A DNA stretch of 38,953 bases, taken from the NCBI GenBank assembly GCA_021414065.1, contig JAIOPE010000082.1:1-38953 (forward strand). The letters are read 5' to 3'. This DNA comes from Planctomycetota bacterium (GTDB lineage Bacteria; Planctomycetota; JAJSAM01; JAJVHW01). Made by a program: the position numbers and the translations under genes. Positions 26,091 through 33,898 of this stretch are shown piece after piece. Below the pieces are notes generated by a model. It worked only from the letters and a program-made list of their open reading frames with translations. It had not been told where the DNA came from and searched no databases. Position 1 is the stretch's first letter, and each line of letters starts with the position of its first letter.

Positions 26091-26163
26091 GCTCTCGACT
26101 CCTTGCTGCTTGTGCCGGACGCTCCTCGCCCAGCAACCCACCGTGCGAATTGGTAAACGGCTC

Positions 26164-27324
26164 TCACTGGGCCTTGCGTGCCCACTCCGAGCCGGGGAAC
26201 GACTTCTTCAGATCCTGCAGACGGTCGGACCGGTTCTGCTCGTTTCCAAGCTTCTTCCAGCACTCCGCCTGCCACCAGAGCGAGCAGGCCACTTCTTCGC
26301 GAGCCCGGAAGTGGACGACCTCGGTGGTCATGAACTGCCTGAGCGCGCCCTTGGCGTCGCCTGATGCGAACTTCGCGACGCCGGCGGCATTCGACGCGGC
26401 CCCGGCAACCGAGGGGTCGCCCGGGTGCTTGCTCACGAGCGAGTCGAGATAGGACTTCGCGGCCTCGTAGTCGGCCTGCGACTTCGTGGACTCGCCCTTT
26501 TTGATCATCGCCCAACCGCGGCGCACGGCCGCGTCCAGTCCCGCGCGCTTCAACTGCGCCTTGCCCGCATCGGTCTTCTCGGTGAGGGACGCGTTTTCAG
26601 CGAAGCGTACGGTGTCGTCGAATGCGGTCATCGCGCCTGCGTAGTCGCCGGCAGCGAGCTTGATCTTGGCCTTCACGATGTTCGCGTCGAGTTCCCAGGT
26701 GGAGCGTCTCGCGGACTTCGCGGCGGCAATGAGGTCGTCGGCAGCGCGAGCCGCGGCGTCGCCCTTGCCCCGGGCCGCCTCGGCTTCGGCCAAGCCGAGC
26801 AAGATGCGGTCGAGGATCATGCTTTTTGCGTTCGCGGTGCGTGCCTTGCCGAATGCGTCGGCGGCCTTATCCGCATCGCCCGCGAGGAGCCAGGCCCGGC
26901 CGAGGCCGGCGTTCGCGAACTCGATGACCCAGTCCCGCATGTCGGGCTTGACGCCCTTCTCGTTGAGCGCGTCGTTGAAGCTGCGCCGGGCTGTTTCGCC
27001 GTCGCCAGCAGCGAGCGCACGCACGCCGTCTTCGTAGCCGGCAGGGGCGTCAGACCACTGGATCGAGTCCACATCGACGTCGATTGCGGGGAGGTCGGTC
27101 TTCTTGCCGCCCTGCGCGGTGAAGACGACCTTGTCGTAGTCCGCCGACTCGATCCTGCCGGGCTTGCGCTTCTTCTGGCCGGCCTCGGTTTGGACGATCA
27201 CGTCGGGGCGCTGCTTCGACTCGTCGGCCGCGGCCGACGGAGCGAACAGCACGGCGGGTCCGATTGCAGCGCCTGCGGCGAGCAACGCGGCGGCGAGCAC
27301 GACGAGCGGGAACGTGGGCTTCAT
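26164..27324 (-). CDS. Exported TPR-type helical repeat protein
   Basis: 386 residues. An Ala-rich signal peptide (about 1-33) precedes a small N-terminal domain (DVIVQTEAGQKKRKPGRIESADYDKVVF, resembling a short beta-domain that binds or senses). Tetratricopeptide-like repeats follow, e.g. VRALAAGDGETARRSFNDAL, AWLLAGDADKAADAFGKAR, IKLAAGDYAGAMTAFDDTV and a terminal WKKLGNEQNRSDRLQDLKKSFPGSEWA. Predicted periplasmic scaffold. ATG 27324 with GAGGAG eight bases upstream. It sits between the large TPR gene and exbB in one apparent operon, suggesting it bridges the ExbBD motor and the envelope partners. Confidence 0.85.
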   Translation of the reverse strand: MKPTFPLVVLAAALLAAGAAIGPAVLFAPSAAADESKQRPDVIVQTEAGQKKRKPGRIESADYDKVVFTAQGGKKTDLPAIDVDVDSIQWSDAPAGYEDGVRALAAGDGETARRSFNDALNEKGVKPDMRDWVIEFANAGLGRAWLLAGDADKAADAFGKARTANAKSMILDRILLGLAEAEAARGKGDAAARAADDLIAAAKSARRSTWELDANIVKAKIKLAAGDYAGAMTAFDDTVRFAENASLTEKTDAGKAQLKRAGLDAAVRRGWAMIKKGESTKSQADYEAAKSYLDSLVSKHPGDPSVAGAASNAAGVAKFASGDAKGALRQFMTTEVVHFRAREEVACSLWWQAECWKKLGNEQNRSDRLQDLKKSFPGSEWARKAQ

Positions 27325-27341
27325 CGACCGGTCTCCTCTGC

Positions 27342-30337
27342 TCACTTGACCCCGACCTTCCGGAGACCTTCCTCGGCCTTCTGGAGGAGGATGTCGCCGC
27401 GCTTCTTCGAGCCAGGCCGTGTGGCCTCGTAGCTCTCGACGTTGCCCGGGATGATGATGCTGTTACGCACCGTGGCCGACGCCTGTTTGTAGTGCTCCGG
27501 CAGGCGCGTGAACTCGGCGAGCATCAGATACGCCTCGCCGCGCCGCAGCAGGAAGTCGATGTACTCGGAACCGTGGCGCTCGTCCTTGGCCATCGTGAGG
27601 TTGAGGATGTAGCTGAGGTTTGCCGCGGCGAAGAGTCGATCCTTCGACGGCGCCTTCATGTACGCCACGGAGAGCTGGTCGAGCAGGGCCTTGTTCGCGT
27701 CCGTCTTGTCGAGCAGCTTTTTGAAATCGGCGTCGGTGATCGCGTCGGTGGTCTGGATCTTCTTCAGGAACGCGTCGCGCTCCTTCGGGTCCTTCGCGAT
27801 CTCCTTCTCGAGCTGGGGGATCGCGGCGTCGAACTTCGCCTGCTTCACGAGCAGGCCGATCAACTCGATGCGGCACGTGCGCGACTTCTTGACGTTCTTG
27901 TCCTTCTCGGCGTCGTCCTTTCCGGCGGCTGCAAGCTCGTCGTACGCCTTCTGCGCTTCGGTGAGGAGGGCTTCGGCCTTGCCGAAGTCGCCGCCGTCTG
28001 CGTAGGCGTCGCCGACCGTCCGGATGACGTCCGGGTTGCGCGGGGCGGGTGCGCCGTCCTTCGTCTTCTGATTGTCGAGCACCCACTCGCGGCGGCGGGC
28101 GGACCGGATCATGAGCTGCCGATAGCCGACCTCGTCGCCCTTGTTGTCGCGTCGGTCGAGCGCCGCGCGCTCGAGCGCCAAGCCGATGATCGCGCAGAGA
28201 TAGGCGTTGTTGCGGCCGGCGGGGTTGCTCTCGAGGAGCTTGCCGACGAGTTGGTCGGCGTCGTCCACCTTGCCGGTGCCGATCAGACCCTCTGCGCGCC
28301 ACTGGTCGATCTGAGCGGCGCCGTTGGAGGCGATGTCCTTGAACTCCGGACCGTACTTGTCGAGCGATGTCAGGAGGTCCTGGTTCGACGCCGCAGCCGC
28401 TGCGCGGTCCGGCGACCGAGCGAGGCTGGCGGCCTTTTCGGCCCGCCCGGTGAGAGCAACCGCCAGAACGATGCGGCGGCCTTCTTCGCGCGAGCGGCGG
28501 ATCAGGCTGTCCGTGGTCTCAGGACGCTTCTGCGCGAGCCACTCGTCTGCGGCGGCGATGGCCTTGTCGAACTCGCCCATCTTCTGGAGGATCTGGGCGA
28601 TCGTAGCCTTGTTCTTGTCGGCGGTCTTGCTGGCGGCGTCGAGCTCCGAGTACAGCTTGAGCGCGGCGGCGCATGCGGCCTTGTAGGCGTCCGGGTCCGA
28701 GCGGCTGCCCTCCGCGTCGCGCAGCGCGGTTGCCGCAGCGGCTTCCTTGCCGCCTAGGTTGCGCGCGCTCCCCGGGTGGTCGTTCGTGAACTCGTCGAGC
28801 GCCCGCTTGGCGGCAGCCTTGTCCTCGGCGTCCTTCGTCTGGCGAGAGAGCTGGTCCAAGGCTCCCGCGCGCGACCAACCGGTCTCGTCGGTCAGCGAGG
28901 AGAGCTTCTCGTTCACCTTGTCTTTGCGCCACGCCTGCTCGATCTGGTCGAACGCAAGGAACGCCTCGAACCAGCGGCCCTGGATGCCGTAGCTGCGTCC
29001 GATGTAGTCCCAGGCGGACCATCCAAACTTGTCCCACTCTTCCCGCTCGTCGCAGTTGGCGACGACGGCCTGGAACCCGCGGACGGCGCCGTTGAAGTCG
29101 CTCTCGCGCCACTTGTTCATCGCGATCTTCGTGGCGGTCTCCGGGTCGATCCGGCCGATCGCAGTGCCGCCGCCGCCACCGCCGGTCATCAGCTTGCCGA
29201 GCATTGCGGTGCACTCACCGCGGGCGTTGCTGTTCGACTGGTCGGCGGCCTTGCAGAGGGACTCGACGAGTGCGAGGGCCTTGTCGCCCTGTCCGGACTG
29301 GGCGAGGAGCGACGACCACACGAGTCCGGCGCGCTGACCTTCGGGATGCTTCTTCCACTCGGGCCACGCCTGGGCCATGTGGGCGAACTCTTCGATCGCC
29401 TTCGCCGGCCAGTTGTCCTTGTCGCGACGACCAAAGGCGAGGCAGGCCTTGCCGAGCTCCTTGAAGCTCTGGAAGGTGATCTCCTGCATGGCGGGGGAGT
29501 TGTCGTCTTCCGCGTTCGCGGAGGCCGCCGTGTGCAGGTAGTTGAAGGTGTCGGCGGTCTTGTCGAGCAGAGCCGCTGCGAGGCCTGCGTAGTGGATCGC
29601 CCAGAGTCCGCGCACCGTGGAACCGAACTCCCACTGGTAGTCGTCGGAGCCTTCTTTGATCGCTTGCGTGAGGGCCGCGGTGCCCGTCGGGTCGCCCTTC
29701 GGGAGGGCCTCGCCCTTGCCCTTCAGCGCCGCGATGCGGTAGAGCCAGACGACCGCGAGCTGGTCCGTCGCCTCGTCCCAGGCGTCGCCCGAGTCCTTGC
29801 GCTGGCGCTTCAGCTCGTCGCGGTCGTCGGCCGCCTTCTTCTGCGCCGCGTCGAAGAGCTGGATCGCCTGGTCGAACCAATCGGCCATCTGCTTCTGCCA
29901 GTTCGACGCGCCGCTTGCGGGCGCCCAACCGAGTTCGAGGCACGCCTTGACGTACTCGGCCTTGTCCTGCAGCAACTTGCCGCGTGTGAGCTTCGCGTCG
30001 AGGATGCGCGGGTGGCTTCCGTTGTCCTTGATGAAGCTCGCGAACGCCTCGTCTGCGCCGTCGAAGCGCTTCAGGACCTCTTCCATCGGCTTCTTGCGCT
30101 TGTCGTTGCGCTCGGCCGCCATGAAGCGGGCGTCGGCGTAGGTCAGCAGCGCGAGTCCGTACTGGCCGTCCGCCTTCTGCTCCTTGGTCGACTTCGGGTC
30201 GTTGATCAGGCTGTTGAACTTGTCGGTGGCGAGGTCCGTGTGTCGCCGTCGGCCCGGGCGCCGCCGGCGGCACCCGCGAGGAACAGGACGAGGACCGCAG
30301 CAGTGAAAGCGGTCCGGCGATTCGCGAAGTGCGACAT
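27342..30337 (-). CDS. Large exported TPR-repeat protein; reading frame broken near the N-terminus
   Basis: The main frame encodes over 960 residues of tetratricopeptide-like helices (e.g. GGDFGKAEALLTEAQKAYDEL, KQAKFDAAIPQLEKEI, MGEFDKAIAAADEWLAQ). The signal peptide MSHFANRRTAFTAAVLVLFL...GARADGD, starting at ATG 30337 with GAGGTGA upstream, is in another frame and runs to a stop at 30206. The frames join if two bases of a GTGTGT tract (30238-30243; ACACAC in the coding strand) are removed, giving ARADGDTDLATDKFNSL. The nearest downstream ATG (30122) would give a leaderless protein. This may be a real frameshift, a phase-variable tract or a sequencing/assembly error. Presumably a periplasmic scaffold; first gene of the exbBD operon. 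Confidence 0.8.
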
Positions 30338-30993
30338 CTTCACCTCTCTACCTGCCGGCCCCGAGCGTGTCGGGAACTGCGACACGTTCGCCGGGGAACG
30401 TTCGCACAACCGGAAGGATGCCCTGTCGAGTGCCGTCAAACAGTCGGCCAAGCTGAGCCCGGCGCGAAGTCGCGGATCGTAGCTTCGCATCGATGCCGGT
30501 TCAACCTTTGACCTGAAATCGCCGCGCGGCGACGAAGCCGGCGCCCCGACCGATCCAAGAAGCGTCACGAACGCATGCCCCAAGCTCTCGAATGCGGCCA
30601 CGCCGGAGCCACCAATGAACGCCCGGAGTCCGGAACGACGAGCCCGGCCCGGTAGGGTCGCTGAGCTGGTCGGACACGCGACGCAGTCGCTGGGCGACGC
30701 GAGGCGGAGCGGTTCGGACATGGTGCCGGGACCTCTGTTTCAAGGGTCCCGCGCGGGGCGACGGGCAGGCAGCGCCAACACTAGCACCGTGTGCCGGACG
30801 GTCAAGGGCAGACACCGGATTTCGTCCGCATCGTGTCAATCCGCCCTCCGCTGGCCCCGAGTTGCGGCGCTCGCAAACCCAGGCGCGAGCGTGCCGCGAG
30901 TCCGTTGTCAGGCGCCCTGCGATGAGCGCCTGGGGAATCAGAAGGGAGGCGGCTCTCGCCACCTCCCTCGGAGATCAACAGGATCGATCCGCT
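30338..30993. other. 656-base intergenic region upstream of the TPR-exbBD operon
   Basis: No gene supported on either strand. Near the TPR start lies a 7-bp hairpin CGTGTCG-ggaactg-CGACACG (30366-30386). Further on is the 14-base palindrome TCGCCGCGCGGCGA (30519-30532) and a 7-bp hairpin around an AAACCCAGGC loop (30868-30891). The secretin terminator is at the far end. The region probably contains the promoter and leader of the minus-strand TPR-exbBD operon; no clear -10/-35 pair could be picked in this GC-rich sequence. Confidence 0.5.
30944..30967 (-). terminator. GNRA-loop hairpin terminating the second secretin gene
   Basis: On the minus strand GGGAGGTGGC-GAGA-GCCGCCTCCC forms a 10-bp stem (one U-G pair) with a GAGA tetraloop, followed by TTCTGATT. 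It begins 27 bases after the secretin stop. A second 6-bp stem (AGGCGC/GCGCCT) follows at about 30910-30931. Intrinsic terminator, moderately strong. Confidence 0.7.
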
Positions 30994-33681
30994 TCAGCGG
31001 GAAGCGGCGGGCTCGTCTTCTTCCGGCCGCACGATGCGGGCGCGGATGAGGACCAGCAGGTTGCGACGCTCCTGGTACGTGCCCTTGCGGGACAGGAGGA
31101 AGCTGACGACCGGCACCTTGTCGAGCCACGGCACCGAAGACTCGAGGCGCTTCTCCTCGAAGAACTTCAGGCCGCCGAGGAGCAGCGTGCCGCCGTCGGG
31201 CATGGTGACCGTGGTGCGAACGCGCTGGATCTGGAGCTCGGGGAGCTGGATCGTGACCGGGGGACCCTGAGCGAGCGTGGTCTGGAAGGTCGCGATGGGA
31301 CGCGTGAGGATGGCGATCGTCGGGCGCAGTTCCATCGTGATGAAGCGACGGTCGGCGGTGACGATCGGCTTGACGTCGAGGATGACGCCGTCACGCAGCG
31401 TCTGGACGATCGGGTCACCGATCTGAGCGGCCTGCGCGATCTCGACGTCGAAGTCCGAGATGTAGCTGACCTGGTTCAGGACGGTGATGTTCGCGCGCTG
31501 CCCGGCGTACGCGGTGAGACGAGGCGCCAGGACGATCGTCGAGCGGTCGCTCTTCTGGACCGCGCGGAGGATCACCTCGAGCTGCGTGTCGTCGATCAGC
31601 GTGCCCTGGAAGGAGAAGCCGCCGCTCGTCGTCAGCACGCCGGCCTTGCCGAACGCGGTGTCGTACAGGTTCTCGAACCGCGCGCGCAGGTCGCCGTCGC
31701 TGTTCATGTTGTAGAAGATGCCGGTCGTGGCGTCGGTTCCGGACGAGCCGAGCGGCGCGGCCGAGTTGAAGAACAGGTCGTCGAACGTGACCGGGATGGT
31801 GGTGCCGCCGGGGCCGCGGAGGCCGCCCTTGCCCGGGAGGCCGACGCCGCCGGACTGGTCACCGAGGCCGCGGATGTCAACGCCGACGTCCTGCAGGAAG
31901 TTGTCGCTGACCGTGATGAAGCGGGTCTCGATCGACACCTGGAGGCCGCCTGCGCCGCGGAGGCCGGACAGGAGCTGCTGGACCTTCTTGTGCGTCTCGC
32001 GAGGGGCCTTGACGACCAGCGTGCCGGGCTGGAGACCGGACACCTCGCCGCCCGACTCCCACACGGCCTTGTCCACGTTGTTCTGGACGAGTTCGACGAT
32101 GCCGTCGAGCTGGTACTCGGCGACCGCCTCCGGAACTTCCTCAGCCGTTGTCAGCTCACCCGTCGGGTCGAGGTTGACGTCTTCGCCGGGGAACTGCGGG
32201 ATCGGCGTCGCGATGTCCTTCACGTCGTAGAGCTGGACGAGCATCGTGCCGCGGGCGTCATCGGCCGTCGTGATCTGCGCGACGCCGTTCTCGACGTTCC
32301 ACGCGAGTCCCGAGAGCTTCGTGATCAGCGAGAGGATCTGGGCCACCGGGAGCGCCTGCTCGAACTTCAGGCTCTGGATCGTCAGCTCCTCGTCCGACTT
32401 GCCCTCGCGGGCCTTCGGGAGGATGACGATGTTCGTGCCGGAGATACGCGAGAGGTACGCGATTGCGTCGTCGAGCTTGGTGGCCTCGAAGTTGACCGAC
32501 GTGCGCTGGCCCTCGAGGCGGTTGCGCACTTCCTTGTCACGCGGGTCCTCGGCGGCGTCCGCGGTCGAGGTGAGCGAAGGGGCCGTGCGACGGGCCTGGA
32601 CCGAACCCCACGACGCGGGGAACTGGTAGTCCTCGGTCTGCGGCGTGGACGACACGGCGAGCGCTTCGAAGGTGCGCTTCCACTCCTCGATGACGAGCGT
32701 GCGACCGCTCTCGTCGAGTTCGTCGTGCATCGCGTTGAGCGAGAGGTCGCGGAGTTGACGCGCCTGCTTGTTCGTCGGGTCCATCTCGAGAATGGCCTGC
32801 GACAGGTTGTGCGCCTGCTCGTAGCGGCCCGACTCCATCGCAGTGTTCGACTCGCGCAGGAGGCGGGAGAGACGGCTCTGGCGCTCGGCGCGCTGTGCCG
32901 CGGCTTCCGCCTTGGCCCGGCCGTTCGCCTCTTCGACGGTGCGCGCGCGGCGCGACTCGGTGGCCGAGGCCGCGGAGTCCTTCGCCTTCAGCTTGAGCTG
33001 GTTGAGACCGGCCTCGGTGGGCGAGAAGTCCACGTTCGCGGGGTAGAGACGGACGATCACGAGCGCCTGGTCGTAGAGGCCGACCGCGCCGTCGTAGTCA
33101 CCCGCTTCGACCTTCGCCTTGGCCTGGGTCGAGAGGCTCGACACCTCGGCCTTGGCCTGATCGACGCGAACGCGCCAGGAGTCAACCGCGGAGTCGAAGA
33201 CGTCGCGCGCGCCGGCCGGGGCGTCGCCCGTGAGGGCGCCGATCTGGGCGAGTCGGCGGCGGGCGAGATCGTTCTTCGGCTCGAGGTCGAGCACGTCGCC
33301 ATAGAACTTCTTCGCTTCGTCGAAGCGCGACTCACCGAACGACTGGTCGGCGAGGCGCAGATAGTTCGCCACGAGGACCTGCCGCTGCTGCTCGCGGACG
33401 GACTTGTCGCGGATCGCGCCGTCGAGCGCCGACCCACCGCCGGAAGCGGGAGCCGTCGTCGGCGCAGCGGCCGCGGGGACAGCCGCCGGGGTCATCGGGG
33501 CCGCCTTCGGCGCCGCTGCCGCGGGAGCCGCAGGCGCGGCCTTCGGGGCCGCCGCCGCCGGCGTAGCCGGCTTCGTGGCCTCGGGAGCTGCGGTCTTGCT
33601 CTTGCAGCCGACCACTGAGAGTGCCGTGACCAGCGCGAACGCGGTCTTGACAACGGCCGTCTTGGAACGAGGCGCGATCAT
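30994..33681 (-). CDS. Lipoprotein secretin (GspD/PilQ-type), paralogue B
   Basis: 895 residues. Lipoprotein signal with lipobox VVGC (Cys26), an Ala/Pro-rich linker (30-85), TPR-like repeats (YLRLADQSFGESRFDEAKKFYGDVLDLEPKN and AKVEAGDYDGAVGLYDQALV), a coiled-coil segment, an STN-like domain (SVNFEATKLDDAIAYLSRISG), ring-building N-domains, and the secretin domain with VSIETRFITVSDNFLQDVGV, DVKPIVTADRRFITMELRP and VTMPDGGTLLLGG. It is predicted to form the same kind of outer-membrane channel as paralogue A. ATG 33681 is chosen because it places the lipobox at residue 26, exactly as in paralogue A; the frame continues to 33807 with no signal-like sequence. Upstream partner is the PilM-like gene. 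Confidence 0.92.
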   Translation of the reverse strand: MIAPRSKTAVVKTAFALVTALSVVGCKSKTAAPEATKPATPAAAAPKAAPAAPAAAAPKAAPMTPAAVPAAAAPTTAPASGGGSALDGAIRDKSVREQQRQVLVANYLRLADQSFGESRFDEAKKFYGDVLDLEPKNDLARRRLAQIGALTGDAPAGARDVFDSAVDSWRVRVDQAKAEVSSLSTQAKAKVEAGDYDGAVGLYDQALVIVRLYPANVDFSPTEAGLNQLKLKAKDSAASATESRRARTVEEANGRAKAEAAAQRAERQSRLSRLLRESNTAMESGRYEQAHNLSQAILEMDPTNKQARQLRDLSLNAMHDELDESGRTLVIEEWKRTFEALAVSSTPQTEDYQFPASWGSVQARRTAPSLTSTADAAEDPRDKEVRNRLEGQRTSVNFEATKLDDAIAYLSRISGTNIVILPKAREGKSDEELTIQSLKFEQALPVAQILSLITKLSGLAWNVENGVAQITTADDARGTMLVQLYDVKDIATPIPQFPGEDVNLDPTGELTTAEEVPEAVAEYQLDGIVELVQNNVDKAVWESGGEVSGLQPGTLVVKAPRETHKKVQQLLSGLRGAGGLQVSIETRFITVSDNFLQDVGVDIRGLGDQSGGVGLPGKGGLRGPGGTTIPVTFDDLFFNSAAPLGSSGTDATTGIFYNMNSDGDLRARFENLYDTAFGKAGVLTTSGGFSFQGTLIDDTQLEVILRAVQKSDRSTIVLAPRLTAYAGQRANITVLNQVSYISDFDVEIAQAAQIGDPIVQTLRDGVILDVKPIVTADRRFITMELRPTIAILTRPIATFQTTLAQGPPVTIQLPELQIQRVRTTVTMPDGGTLLLGGLKFFEEKRLESSVPWLDKVPVVSFLLSRKGTYQERRNLLVLIRARIVRPEEDEPAASR

Positions 33682-33709
33682 GCGAAGACCCCCCGAAGGG
33701 AAAGCGGCT

Positions 33710-33747
33710 GGACGGAGACGGTGGACTACGAAGTCGCGTCTCCGTCC
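33710..33747 (-). promoter_or_regulatory. Strong 5'-leader hairpin before secretin B
   Basis: A perfect 11-bp stem (GGACGGAGACG at 33710-33720 with CGTCTCCGTCC at 33737-33747) encloses an inner 4-bp stem GACT-acga-AGTC. It lies 28 bases upstream of the ATG. Possible roles are mRNA stabilisation, attenuation, or termination of transcripts coming from pilM; no U-tract follows, which favours a leader element. Confidence 0.6.
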
Positions 33748-33777
33748 GAGAGCCCAGCCCAGGAATTGCCCAGAAAT

Positions 33778-33808
33778 AAACCCAACGTCAAGAAACCCAA
33801 GCGTCAAG
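33778..33808. repeat. Tandem direct repeat upstream of secretin B
   Basis: AAACCCAACGTCAAG (33778-33792) is followed immediately by AAACCCAAGCGTCAAG (33793-33808), identical except for one inserted G. With CCCAG elements at 33751-33775 it gives TGGG trinucleotide-plus motifs every 11-15 bases on the minus strand. A related arrangement lies upstream of secretin A at 20991-21044. Candidate regulator-binding or promoter region. Confidence 0.6.
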
Positions 33809-33898
33809 CGGCACCGGATCGGTTGGCGAGCCTCGTGAGGACAGCTCGGCGACCGGCCCGGAACGTCTTCCGGCGGGGAGAATACTGCGGAGGCCCCG

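Noticed and set aside
30501..30962. 153-codon minus-strand frame in the gap before the TPR gene
   Set aside because: No ribosome-binding site, low-complexity Arg/Ala composition and overlap with the secretin terminator; no family resemblance.
30862..33618. 918-codon open frame on the plus strand
   Set aside because: Antisense of secretin B; no recognisable domain and typical GC-shadow composition.
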